This document shows positions 11,655 through 23,162 of a stretch of DNA of 64,000 nucleotides, piece by piece. The stretch is taken from positions 669,323 through 733,322 of the forward strand of contig NW_006768784.1 of NCBI RefSeq assembly GCF_000204055.1, read 5' to 3'. Position 1 is the first letter of the stretch; every line of letters starts with the position of its first letter. Both the position numbers and the translations under genes were made by a program. This DNA is from Melampsora larici-populina 98AG31 (Eukaryota > Basidiomycota > Pucciniomycetes > Pucciniales > Melampsoraceae). Under the pieces are notes generated by a model. That model had not been told where the DNA came from. It worked only from the letters and a program-made list of their open reading frames with translations, and ran no database searches.

Positions 11655-12267
11655 GCTGGCTAGGTATTTGGCAGGTCTAACAATAGAGAAGCGGATATAA
11701 TCACAATTAGGGAAGTGGAAACAAACGCCCGGGTGAGAGTAAAAGAAAATCGAACCAGAGAAAATCGCAATGGGAGAAACATAAGGGGGAGTCGTATGAG
11801 CAAGAAAAATATAAATATGTAAACAAAATCGCTTACCTGAGGTCATACGACCAATCCAAAAGCCCAAAAGCCTCCATATGAGCATTCACCCAAGCCAATG
11901 CCTGCCACAACACCTCGATCTGGCCGCCAGGATCTATAGAATCTGCTCCCATGATTCGATTGATGTTAATGAAATGAAATCAGAGATAAATACTATTCAA
12001 ATGACTAGTCTAGAATGTCGAGTCTACAACGTCAAGCCACTCATCGAGAGTTCAAAGGCCAAACGGATGGATGGAATGAGGATAGGGCCTGAAGAGGGAT
12101 TGCGAATGTGGAAGGTGTGGAAGTGGGCAAGACGTGGTTGATTGAAATTCGATATTGAATTTATGGATTCGAGGTGGTGGCGGTATCTTGACAGGCGTAT
12201 TAGGTGATATCGATTTGATGGTTGATAGATAATCAAGATGAATCGATGAATGGGGATCCGGTGGAGG

Positions 12268-12297
12268 CCTTGTTTGGGTGAGTACACCACGGGGCAG
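12268..12297 (+). repeat. Left terminal inverted repeat of inner element
   Basis: The outer half is CCTTGTTTGGGTGAG and the inner half is TACACCACGGGGCAG. The inner 15 bp match the inverse of 22793-22807 perfectly, and the outer 15 match the inverse of 22823-22837 with one mismatch. Confidence 0.72.
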
Positions 12298-13108
12298 CCT
12301 TTGAGCGAAACAGGGCTGCCAGGGTGCGGTGAAGGGCTACGTGAATTTCACAGAGCTGCCGACTTGAATCACAGGTGGAACCCAGCGATGTTGAACGCTG
12401 TGCGAGTTCGAATCGCATGGATGCAATGTCGCAGCCAGCAGCGGTGAAACCGCGTTACAGTCACGTCGCGATCCGTGGTGAACAGATTCACGTTGGCCAC
12501 GCCGATCGCCGCGTGAACATCGCATCGGCTCTGCCCACGATGAGATCACCTGAGGACCTCATTGTAGCCATATAGAGCAGGTGACCTTGGGCACCCTGAG
12601 CAATCTGCGTTTTGGATCAAGAACTTCAATCCCAAGGGTTTCCGCGGCTTGTATCACAAACCAGGGAACCAAGTCCAGGAGTTAGGGCGTTTTGAAAATT
12701 GACCGAGTGGGCATGGCAGGCACAGTTGTTTCAGGTCAAGACCCTTTCGGTCCAGTTTGAGATTGACCCAGTCATAGAGGATGTTTTCGAGTGGGAACAA
12801 TCTTTGTCCCATTTGTTGAATATCCATCAACAACTAACATTCAGAATTTATTCTCCTTCAAATCATCGTTTTGTTATCTTTCAATTATTCCTTCTTCTAT
12901 CACGAGAATCAATTCATCGATTTTTTGATTATCATCTCAATCACCCTCTAAACCCAATTATCATTGTTCAGAGCATTCTAGGTGCTTTTTTCCTCCATCC
13001 ATTGTTTTAAACTGTGACACTTGCAAAGACTCCTGCTTCGAACCTTGAGCTCATCTCGACGCATAACCCTGAAGCTAAAGTTTGAGCAAGTGTCACAGAT
13101 TTAAAATA
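12298..13108. other. Inner-element left subterminal and promoter region
   Basis: A GC-rich block (12300-12600) with no supported gene is followed by AT-rich sequence up to the dioxygenase start. An inverted repeat overlaps the start (listed). A frame at 12699-13010 has no start context, splice partner or domain and was not called. Confidence 0.5.
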
Positions 13109-13115
13109 ATGGATG
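12995..13115. repeat. 30-bp inverted repeat spanning the dioxygenase start codon
   Basis: The arms are 12995-13024 (…AAACTGTGACACTTGC) and 13086-13115 (GCAAGTGTCACAG…AATGGATG), with a 61-bp spacer and only a few mismatches. The right arm contains the start codon at 13109. It could form a hairpin in the mRNA leader, or be a footprint of an old insertion. Confidence 0.75.
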
Positions 13116-14399
13116 AAGCGATTAAGAAACCTAAACATAAGTCTCCGAGTACCATTCTTTCTCGCAAAAATCGTACCAAACGGAAGAATGCTGAGAAAAA
13201 AAAACAAGATTGCCCACCACCCAACCATCGAAGTGCCAAGATTGCTGAGCTCACTGAAAGATATGGTCTGCCACCCGAAACAAAATTCCTCTTTTTCAAG
13301 AAATTTGAAAATCCTCCTTTTAGAATCTATCATGGAACCGTTGTTTGTCTCAATGCCGACACCTCTCAATTATTAGGGGTTTTTCGATTTGTTGAGCCAA
13401 CTCCTGAAAATGTGGCTCTTTTTGAAAAGTACAACCATTCAATTTCAACTGTCTATAAACACACTCGAGCACGTGGACTTTGCAAGACAAACGGTGCTGC
13501 CAAAAAAGCTAAAGCTGATCGAAAGAAGTATGGCAAGATGTATTGTGCTGGTTTCAGGCCTGGATTTGACCGGCTTGTTAAAGCAGGTTAGCTTATTTCT
13601 CTTCAAATTATGTTCAATCAAGCATCAATATTAATGACATACTCTTTCAGCTACATATGCTTTCAATGCAGCCACAGGTGGAAAGCTTTGGAAAATGCAA
13701 GAAGATCTCACTCGTCAAGGAAATCTCCCAGCAATTGAGGACTTCTTTGCAGAACAATTTTCTGGATCATCCTCCTATGCTTTTAAATCTAATGCTGAAA
13801 TTGCCGCGAGTACTGGTGCACCTTCTTGGGCCGGACAATTATTTTATGTCTCACCTAATGCGCAAGTCTTTGCTTTAAACATCGCTGTCACCTTTGACGA
13901 GTTTGTCAATGCATCTCATACCGACAACGATATTACTCAGTATGCCTTTGGTTTTTTCGCACGTATCAATCGCCAAACTGGGAAACTGTACTCTTTAAAA
14001 AACGATGAGTATCAAGGAAATGTTGTTGGTGGCAGTTTTCATTTGGACGACTACAACATCACAGTTGATTACGATGCATGTGATGGTGTTGTTGAGGCAC
14101 TGTGGGCCAGCCACATTCATCACCACACTTCGGCAGCAAAGACTTACGATGTCAAAAATGCCAAAGTTGTCCCATCAAGAGGAAAAGTCACTCGCTTTGG
14201 CTGTGCTTGTCAGATCAATGAACGTTTGGTAGAAAGAATCAGTCAAGTCAACAACTTGCGTGGTGAGATGGATGATGAGGAATGGGAAGAGTATTGTAGA
14301 ACTGTATTGACTGGCTATCCAGAGGAGGCACGCAAAAAGATGACAAAATTGGCTGAGAAACATGGTATCGATGACCTTAGTTTGATTTTTTCTCCCTGA
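13109..14399 (+). CDS. TET/JBP-like 2-oxoglutarate/Fe(II) dioxygenase
   Basis: Exons 13109-13586 and 13651-14399 join in phase 1 across a 64-bp intron, giving an intact 408 aa. The N-terminus is basic (Lys/Arg-rich, residues 1-35). The C-terminal half shows the fold signature. A His-X-Asp iron pair sits in NASHTDND (H249, D251), then a Gly-Gly strand VVGGSFHLDDY. DGVVEALWASHIHHHTS supplies a distal histidine (one of H314-H318), and VTRFG gives a candidate 2-oxoglutarate-binding Arg (R341). This order and spacing match fungal TET/JBP proteins, which oxidise 5-methylcytosine or thymine in DNA and are known to accompany DNA transposons in basidiomycetes. Assignment is by motif only. Another DSBH oxygenase family is possible, and activity on DNA is inference. 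Confidence 0.6.
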
Positions 14400-17300
14400 A
14401 ATCTTATTTCTCAAACACTGCTTGTTTTCCTTTTTTTGAATCTTTCGCCTACATTTTCATGCCTACAAAATACTATTCTATCAATTTTAAGCCTTGCTTC
14501 GCATCCATATGGGATACTTTTCCAACCTTTGGCTCATGTTGAGCTAGATGTGGATGAACAGAAATGATATTCACTCCTTGAAACAAGGAGTGAAATAATC
14601 GTGAACATCCTGCCGATCCTAATTATCAAAATTTCCTTGTACTGCACGTTTTCAAGATTTGTATTGAAATAACATTCAAAAAAACCACACAAAGTTTGAT
14701 GTGGCAAGTTTTGAACAAAGTAAGATTGATAGAATAGAGGACTGTGGGAAATCAAGCAATCAACAAATCCTGTGCAAGAATGAGTCAGTTTAAACAAAAC
14801 ATTCCTTTTCCAATCATCCAGATCTGAAAGATAAAGCTCACAATCCATATCGTACAAGTCTTTCTTGAAGAAAACCTCTATATTGAGTACCTTGAAGATG
14901 GCTTCAGAAGCCGATAAATGTAAGCTAACATATGTGATTTATGTGTTGTAATGAAGTTTATTTTTTGATCCGTTGATAGATTTCGATAAACTACCTGGAA
15001 GCAACAAATTCCAATGTTGGCTTTGCAAGGGTCGGGGTTTCACAGATAAAGCAGGCCATTCAAACGGTAAAACTCACAAATCCAAAGTTAAAGGTGCAGA
15101 AGAAGCTCAGAGAAAAAGGAATATTCGAGTAGCTGGTTTAACTGCTGAAGATCGTAGGATGGTGGCAGATGATGTGGGGTGGGATGCGCTTGCGGACGAT
15201 ATTCATGTGCCTGATGCTGGACCAGCAAACGAAATCGATGAGGCCAATGAAGTTGATATGACAGCTTGGCTTCAGGCTGCCAGTCCAACTGGAAACGAAT
15301 CTGACAAAGAGGATCTAAGACCTTTCAACTGGCAAAACTTCCTTGCACCTCCCCATGATGACGACCACAACAGCATCAACAGTGAAGAAGATGATGAGGA
15401 AATAGAGGAGATCCCTCTTGCTTTGGAAAATGATGATGATGAAGAAGTAAACAAATGGTACCCTTTTGAAAAGAAAGAGGTAATTAACTCGCTTTCATTA
15501 CCATGATTTGCATGATGATGCTAACTCTGCAATCTAACTCTAGCATCTTATGGGTCTGTTGTTCATGGGTTCAGTGAGACGGACAACATCCTGTCAAGAC
15601 TATGAGATAACTCGAGTGAGAGTGAAGATAGGTGGGATTAATATACCCAACTGGGCATCAGTTCGTAAAATTCGTAATGATCTTCGCAAACGATTGGGAC
15701 TCAACGTTGTACAGAATACAAGCCCCCTTGGCAATCCTTGCTTTAGCTTGGACATTCAAGAAATCGTGGCGCAGGTGAGTAGTTATTGTTTTCTGATCTT
15801 ATTAAGTTTAACAATGGAACGAGTTATTGATCCATAAATGATTCCATATGCCTACTTACAGGAGTTAGCTAATCCTATAGTACGGCCACACTTGATGTGC
15901 ATTCCTGAGTCGTCTGATACCGGTCATGTGAATCGGCTATCACAATCATGGAAGTGGAGAGCTGGTTTGTCAAAGAAACTTAGAGTGCAGATGATTGAAT
16001 ATAAAGATAGCCATTACTACATATATGAGCCAGCTCAACTTTCAGACGGATGTATTGTAGCACCAATCTTTTTCTTTCAGAATGAGAAAGGTATCATGGC
16101 AAAGTGTTTAAGAATAGATAGCTCAAAAGATAAAGATACTGGTGATATAATAATGCGGATGCTAGATGAACCTGAATTTGAATCAGATAGATACAGAACT
16201 GTTGAAGTGAAGGATTTCAGGAGGTGTTATACTGAGATAATGTTGGATGATGGTAGATTACTGAAGGATTGTGGGGTGTTGAAAAGCGGTGGTATGATTT
16301 CATTCAACTGTGTCCAATTCCATTGCAATAATGGGCTGAAAACATGAATTTGCATTTACAGGTAATACTTTAGACAAAGCATTTCAAGTTGATCTCCCAA
16401 ACCCTTGGCGAACACGAGCTAATGGAAAAGTCATACGACATGTTCCAATAACCTTGTATTCTGATGATACATCTGGGAATGTGTCAAAGAAATGGAACAA
16501 GCACATGTCATTTTATTGCACGTTGTCAGGATTACCTCCTAAACTTACCAATCAAGAATTCAACATGCATTTCAATTCCACCTCAAATACGGCATCAGCA
16601 TTGGAATTAGGAGAGTATTTAATAGACAAGATCAAGTGAGTTCACGTTTGATTACATTTGTTGAGATGGATAGATAAATGAGAACAAATCGACATCTTAG
16701 TGAATCAAACACCAAAGGCTTTGAGGCGTATGATGCCAGTTCGGACTCAAAAGTGCTAGTCATGCTGGTGGTACTATTTCATCTGGGAGATTCCCCGATG
16801 CATGCTGAAATATCTAATACAGTAAACCCAACAATGACTTTAAACCCTTGTCAAGTGTGCAATCTTCAAGTCGATGAAATGGAAGATAAAAAATCTAAAG
16901 AATTCCTTGAAGGTTTTTTGGGTGTGGATCATCATGGTAATACTGTAAGTTCATAGTGTCTAAATCATGTAAGGAGATAGTTGGATAGAATGTGTGCTGA
17001 CAAAAAAAACATGAATCAAAGGTCTCACCGTCTTGCACGCAATTGGCATGAAACTGCGGAAAGAACAAAGGAACTATGGAGGTTGGTTTACAAGTTTGGA
17101 CAGAAATCTCGAATCAAACAGCTTGCAAAGGAATGGGGAATACAGGATAGCTTAAATGCTGAGTTTATCAAAGTGATAGGTGAAATGCATTCTGCAGATT
17201 CATCTCTTGAAGAAATCTATGAAGTTTGGTTGAAACTAGGGGAGGAAATGGGTGACAGATTATTTAACCCCTTTCTAAGATTGGATGGTGCGTATTGATC

Positions 17301-17964
17301 TGACCATAACATTTTGAATCAATAGCTATTCTTGTAGTTCATTGAGAAAGTGTTATTGAATTTATATAAATACAGGTTTTGACGGTCATTCGGACACCCC
17401 AGTTGAGACTCTTCATGTTATACTCCTGGGTATCTTGAAATACTTCAACCGTGAAGCTATGGACGAGATACCAAAATCTGGACACGAGAAGATCCGGGGA
17501 AGATGGCAATCTTTTGATTGTAATGGACTCAGTGTTCCCCCTATTCAGCCTAACACGATGATCACATATTACAAGAGCTTAGTTGGTAAGGAATTACGGG
17601 CGGTGGTCCAAGCCGCTCCATTTGTTTTATTTGAATTTCTTACTCCAGAGAAGCGGAGGCTCTGGACTTTGCTCTGTCATCTTTGTTCATATGCACTACA
17701 GACTAAGATTACAAACACACACAAGTATGAAGAGAACCTTTCAAAGATTGTCAGCCGGTTTTTATTGGAATTGATATCAAGCAATGCTCGATGGTCAAAC
17801 AAGCCAAAATTTCATATGCTCCTACACCTTGTTGAATCAATTCGCCGATTTGGTCCTTCAAGTCTTTGTGCAACCGAGAAATTTGAAAGCTTCAATGGTG
17901 CAGTTCGCATGGCTTCAGTTCATTCAAACCGACAAAGTCCAAGCAGAGACATTGCTATCACATT

Positions 17965-19023
17965 TGTCAGCCCTGGGTACATATACATGTACCCAAAACT
18001 AACTTATAATATTAGACTTTTACTTATAAACCTAATTACATGTACATACATTTTATAAAACACATGTAACATATAATAAAACATATACAAACATCAATTA
18101 CATATGTATATACACTTAAAAACATATGTAACATGTAATAAAATACCAATTACACCTCATAACTCAGTGTCAAGAGTTAAAATGCTTATACTACATAAAT
18201 TACATAACACGTAAATGTAATTATGTTATACTAATAATAATAATAATTAATAGTAATTATTAAACCCTAAACCACAGTGATGATACAATCAAATATCACT
18301 ACAAGTAGGTTTGGAGAGGAGGATATATAAACCCCGCCTCTCTCAGCCTTCAAGGATTTTCCCTCAAGAATTTTTTTACACACATCTTTTAAAGAACCCT
18401 TTAAAGTTCCTTTGAAGTACATAATCAAAAGTCTTATAAATATAAGACTAGTGATTCACTTCATATCTTTAAAGTAGCTTCCTGACTAAAAGATAAAGTA
18501 ATCTTATCCTTCATCCTCTGGATCCCTACTTCCCCTAAGTAGAGCACCCTATCAGGTTAGTAACCCTCCAATAAACATCAGGTTAGTTACCTTCTGAACA
18601 ACTACAGGTTAGTAACCTATATCAACTCACAGGTTAGTGTACCTTCTGAACAACTACAGGTTAGTAACCTATATCAACTCAAGGTTGGTGTACCTTTGGA
18701 ACAACCATAAGTTAGTGACTTTATAACAACTAGATTTGTGACCTCATATCACTCTTCAATCAGTCCTTTTGAAGATTGAAGGGAAGCCCTGGATCCAGCT
18801 TCCTCATTCTTACAAGAAATAACCTCCTCTTCAGGAGTCAACTAGCTGTAGTCATTCTGGTCTCATCCAAACCAGACCTGTCCTATTTCTCTTACCTTTC
18901 TCTTTTATAATTTTATTGTAATTACCTTATATTTGCAATATACCTATAATTATATAAAATTATAAACCCACCTATCCATCCTTAGTGAGCCTTGAGTACC
19001 TTTTTAAATACTCAACCCTCACA
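17965..19023. mobile_element. Solo LTR (1059 bp)
   Basis: It starts TGTCAGCCCTGGGTAC and ends CAACCCTCACA (TG…CA ends). It is flanked by perfect 5-bp target duplications ACATT at 17960-17964 and 19024-19028. There is no internal coding region, primer-binding site or polypurine tract, so it reads as a single LTR left after recombination. A near-palindrome (GGGTACATATACATGTACCC) lies at its left end. It interrupts the transposase-like gene within the conserved SRDIA…F segment. Confidence 0.88.
18579..18730. repeat. 51-52 bp tandem repeat within the LTR
   Basis: About three decaying copies of a unit beginning CAGGTTAGT and containing ACCTTCTGAACAACTACAGG, starting at about 18579, 18630 and 18680. 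Probably part of the LTR U3 region. Confidence 0.75.
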
Positions 19024-20357
19024 ACATTCAACAACTTGAGGCTATTACGATTGATACTATCAGGTTCAAGATTCAAGGATAGAAGATACAACTCGATGAG
19101 GAGAGCCGGATCTGAGGTATTAAAGGTTTTTGAACAAAACCGAGTCATTCAGCAGATTTTTGGCTGGGATCAAGACTGGGATAAAGTACCCGAATTGACT
19201 GCACATTGTAAGCTTCATGGAAAAATCTCAATTTTGAAATGGAAATGCGTTCATTTGTTAATAAACTTGATCTCACATTTATTGAAAGTCAACAAATCAA
19301 ATTCATCAGTAACAGTACCGGATGTTCAAATTTGTTTCATTCCTATTCAGCTAGAGGACCCTGATGATCAAGTGAAGATAGGATATGTGAACCAAATTTG
19401 GGGTGATCGCAAAGGAGGACAGCATCAATGTTATGCTGAATTAACTGTCTGTGACTTGACCACCCAACTAATACCTTTTTATGGGATGCGAGGCTTGGTT
19501 AAAGGAAGCAGGAAAGTATGGGTCAAGGGTAAAGTGGGTCTTTCAATCTATATTTGAAAAACACCAAAAGAAAAAGCTAATACTTTACCTCTTGAACAGG
19601 CAATCTCGTGCGTGTTAAATGTGCAACATGCATGTGCTGAAGCAGGATGTGTGGTTACATGCTCAAAGCCCAGAATCATTGAGCGAACAGTGACCTCAAG
19701 TGGTCTGCCAATGACTTCTCATAAAGCAGATAATATGTATATCCTTAATTCTGCTTCTTTGTATTCGCCAGAGGTACATCGTGAATTGGCAGGAATTAAT
19801 ATTACTGAGGTATCTCCAGAAGAATGGAAGGCAGGCATTGAAAAAAGTTTGAATGTTTGGAGGAGTGAAGGTAAGAAAGGGGCAAACAATCCAATTTTGG
19901 CCGAGTAAAAAATTATGAGTTTTATTCTCTTTAGTGTTTGGTTAGAACAAAAGATTGAAATTTTTATCAATATATTAGCAGCTGAAGTTTCAATGAATTC
20001 TTGATGCACAAGTTTTTCAAAGGGACGTAAATTATTTTGAAACATATCACTTGAGAATGACAAAGTCAAACATTTGAGAAGGATTTTGATCACGTGGTCT
20101 GTGAACCACTCAGATTCATCACCGGTGACAGCCTTGATTTCTGTGACGTCATATATAATCAAGAATTCTGACTCCCATTTATGAAATCTCTTCTTTACCA
20201 TCACTCTTCTTCACCATTGCCTCCAATTCAACCATGCCTCCAGCTCGTTTGTTTTCCATTTTCAGATTTGAATATCTCCTCAAGACCTTTGGACTGACTT
20301 TTCCCTCTTCTCCTCTGACCTGACTCGTTGATATCTATATTTATTGATATCATCTCA

Positions 20358-22142
20358 ATGCTTCAAGCCTCTGCTTTTCAAGCACGCAAAACTGGTTTCA
20401 GTCCATATCCAAATCCAAACCCAAATCCAGGCAACAATGAGATTGGTTCTTACACAGGAGGCAAGTATTTTGTTCTACTTTCCTCTTCTTCTTGCTTAAC
20501 TTTTGGTCTTCATTTTTTTACCTTTCAGCTGGATCGTTTGGTCATTCAGGTGATGGGGATGGTCAATCTGATGACCATGTTTCAGACTTAAACGATCAAA
20601 ATTCTGCTAGTGGACTATTCGAAGACCCTAACAATTCCACCGACACATCTCTTTCTGGTGCACCTGAAACTATGTCACCTTTTGAGAGTATAATGGATAC
20701 TCTACCGGTCAATGTTCGCAATATGGTGACCAGGATTGTTGAGGTAAGTAAGATACTTACATCATCTTGTCTTTGTATCCACTGATTGATTGAATCTTTC
20801 AACTTGGTTCTTATCACGTAGGGTACTGACGATTCAGAATGCTTTGCTGTGAATGTTGCAATGATGGCTCGGCTAGAACATCTGTTTATGATTCATACAG
20901 AAGTACAGGCAGAAAACTCCAATGCCAGCTGGGCTCCTGTAGATCGTTTCAAGGTATCACTATTGTTACTCTCCGCTATCTCAATTGATTACTTCCACAT
21001 CTAATCACAATATACATTTCCCAATCCTTGTGTAGGATTACAGTCGTAATTTGTGTGCTCAATTTTTCATTGACCCCACCTTAGAGGCATTTACTACTCT
21101 CCTTACGGATGGCCCCAATGGTCAAAATAATTGCCTTGAGCGCCGAGTATTGGTATGTATCTTTGAAATTATCTGTGCTCTGTGTTGATTTCACCCTTTA
21201 AACCATCACTCTTTCAGTCTGATCTTCTCAGCAAAAACGCCGAGGGTATACGAGATGTTCTTCCTAAAAACTATGCTGGCGAGGATGGCTCAAAGGGGGG
21301 TGCTGCCGTATCAGTTGCTTTGAAAGAGATTGAACGAAATGGACGGAGTACATTTAGAAAACAAGTACGTTATTGATTATTCCTTATAGATTGTCTCCTT
21401 TATCTTTCTTTTCAAAAGATTTACATCAGTTGGATTCCCAATAAGCTCCTCCACAACGTGTTGCCTATCAAAGCAGTGGCACCGAGTGTTCCTCCTTTCA
21501 ACCTCAAGGATTTCTGTGGCTATGTAATTCAGATTTTCTCTACACGCTCAGCACTCCATGATGAATTTGTCACTCACCACTCAGATTGTGAATCTTTTGT
21601 AGTTGATACACAAAACCTACCCTAGCAAGAAACACATCAGTGCTGACGCCCTTTTCAACAACTTAAAGCCTGGACATGTCATTCGAATTGCCTTTCTGGT
21701 ATGGATTCTCTCTCTTAAATTATCTTATTTCTTCCTTACTCTATCACCGTCTCAAAAACAATTGCATTATCTAGCGCTTGGCTTCTGTTTGCATCTACGC
21801 ACATCCCGGTCAGGATCGCAAAATTTGCCAATGGCAAACAATTGATCAGAAGCTTGATGATATCAAAGAGCAACATTCAGCTGAATTTGCAGAAGCGTAA
21901 GTAACTCCTTGTCTTGTGCTTGTTGAAATGCTAGTCAATGTTCTTAGTTTTGTCTTTTACTTCATTTCAGTTTTGGCCGACTGGTTTTGATAAAAGATCA
22001 TAAGATCTTTGATGGTGTGCGCTTGTATACCAAAATACAAAAATCTTACTCTGATGACCTTGTTTTACCAAACGATGCGGAAGTGCGTGTGGAAGTCGCT
22101 TCCCCATCTGAAGTCCCTCAATTCCATCAGAGTTTAGCATGA
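20358..22142 (+). CDS. Unknown 402-aa protein carried by the inner element
   Basis: Nine exons, all in phase: 20358-20460, 20529-20743, 20822-20953, 21036-21152, 21218-21364, 21419-21523, 21603-21698, 21775-21896 and 21971-22142. Most introns are phase 0. The first intron has a GC donor (GGAG then GCAAGT), the usual context for GC-AG introns. The N-terminus has an Asn-Pro repeat (PNPNPNPG), followed by an acidic Ser/Asp-rich stretch (residues 35-75). The remainder looks globular, with segments such as MMARLEHLFMIHTEV, FHQSLA at the end, and no motif I recognise. It follows the transposase-like gene by 450 bp in the same direction. Conservation of all nine exons suggests recent function. It may be a transposition accessory protein or cargo. 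Confidence 0.72.
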
Positions 22143-22792
22143 TTGTGACCATGCATCTGTAAAAATACTTTGTCTCCCCCTATTTGTATCCATAGCTTTA
22201 TCAGACATAGTTTTACCTTTTGGGTGGGAGCGAATGAGAAATTACAATTTTTAGTTCATTTTCTGAGCTTTTGGTCAAGACCAATCCACTCCCTGCTCCT
22301 GTATCGATCCAAATTGGATCGGTCAGCAGTTTTTTTTGGATCCCATGTTGAGCTGAGCGATGTCGCAATCATGTGGAGCCAATGTCAGTGCTAGGTGGCA
22401 GCTTTCTATGTCACCCTCACCTGGTGAAATCAAGCAGTGTATTCGGATGGACTTCACGCCAATGCGAGCCTGCGACCACCTCACCGTCACCAGAGTGGAT
22501 GGTGAATTTCTTGAAGCCACAGCAGTGTATTCGGATGGACTCCACGCCAATGCGAGCCTGCGACCACCTCACCGTCACCAGAGTGGATGGTGAATGTCAT
22601 GAAGCGACTGGCCACATCGCCAGTCGTATCCAGTTGATGTAGTGAAGCACTGTGGTGTTCACATCGCTACCACATGGGCGGTACTGTGAAACCCATGTGG
22701 TTCATGGTTTGTGGTCGCCACGTCACAGGCCTCTCGTGAATGACACGTGAACCACTATAGAGCCCAATGGCGACGTGGAATCCACGCTGCGA
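22143..22792. other. Inner-element right subterminal region
   Basis: Non-coding and GC-rich from about 22330. It contains the 88-bp tandem repeat and short palindromic words such as CCCATGTGGTTCATGG, repeated in both orientations at 22660-22710. Short frames here are translations of the repeat. Confidence 0.5.
22433..22608. repeat. 88-bp tandem duplication
   Basis: Copies at 22433-22520 and 22521-22608, each beginning AGCAGTGTATTCGGATGGAC. The first about 75 bp are almost identical and the end of copy two has diverged. It lies within the right subterminal block of the inner element. Confidence 0.88.
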
Positions 22793-22837
22793 CTGCCCCG
22801 TGGTGTATATGGTGAGTATATACTCATCCAAACAAGG
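22793..22837 (-). repeat. Right terminal inverted repeat of inner element
   Basis: CTGCCCCGTGGTGTA at 22793-22807 and the inverse of CCTTGTTTGGATGAG at 22823-22837 match the left end. The 15 bp between them (22808-22822) have no counterpart on the left. Confidence 0.7.
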
Positions 22838-23162
22838 TGGCCGGGGAATGTGGGTTAGTGAGTCTTTGGCCCGGATGAAGGGCGAGATTGAGTACGTGTA
22901 TTCTATGTACACATCCTACTGAGTTTTCCGAGGTGGAGTACGACTCATACAGTCAACTCCGGGAGTACATGTACTCGCGTACGGGGCCAAAACCCGTCCT
23001 CAGTGCGTATGAGTTGGGTATACTCATACTCACTGCTGCATCCCTGAGCGGTATCGTAGTTTTTTTTTGGGTATCGTATTGTCAGTATCAGTATCGCAGC
23101 CACAATACGGTACTGCCCGATCCTCCTGGCAGTATCGCGTATGGCGTTATTTTACTTAGTAT

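Larger units (their letters stand above)
14898..19908 (+). pseudogene. Large transposase-like protein, interrupted by a solo LTR
   Basis: Exons: 14898-14919, 14980-15479, 15544-15774, 15862-16291, 16362-16635, 16683-16944, 16981-17287, 17376-17964 plus 19029-19533, and 19600-19908. With the LTR left out, every junction is in phase and about 1142 codons are open. It has an N-terminal C2H2-type finger (CWLCKGRGFTDKAGHSNGKTH), an acidic linker, LGDSPMHAEISNT followed by NPCQVC, then ETLHVILLGILKYF, KPKFHMLLHL and RFGPSSLCATEKFESFN, and finally SNRQSPSRDIA at the LTR site. I know this motif set from repeated proteins in rust and mushroom genomes. Its superfamily (KDZ-like or Tnp2/En-Spm-like) is not settled here. 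Intron 5 (47 bp) is unusually short. The downstream part was probably lost from the mRNA once the LTR inserted. Confidence 0.72.
12268..22837 (+). mobile_element. Inner three-gene transposon (about 10.6 kb)
   Basis: The left end reads CCTTGTTTGGGTGAGTA then CACCACGGGGCAG (12268-12297). The inverse of the right end (22837 down to 22793) reads CCTTGTTTGGATGAGTA, a 15-bp extra stretch, then CACCACGGGGCAG. Between them, all in the plus direction, lie a TET/JBP-like dioxygenase gene, a large transposase-like gene and an unknown 402-aa gene. GC-rich, CpG-containing non-coding blocks lie just inside both ends (12290-12600 and 22330-22800). No clean target duplication is visible, so the outer limits are provisional. 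Insertion into the hAT element is inferred from position. Confidence 0.6.

Noticed and set aside
12699..13010. Possible gene upstream of the dioxygenase
   Set aside because: No plausible start, no domain, and it ends inside the left arm of the inverted repeat.
13007..13369. Minus-strand frames opposite the dioxygenase exon 1
   Set aside because: Shadows of the plus-strand coding exon.
14898..19908. Naming the inner transposase KDZ outright
   Set aside because: The KDZ blocks I know from fungal genomes (such as an HGEGIERxWAxIN-type end) are not visible. The motif set seen here does not settle KDZ versus Tnp2/En-Spm.
22433..22608. CRISPR-like array
   Set aside because: Only two adjacent copies with no spacers, in a eukaryotic context.
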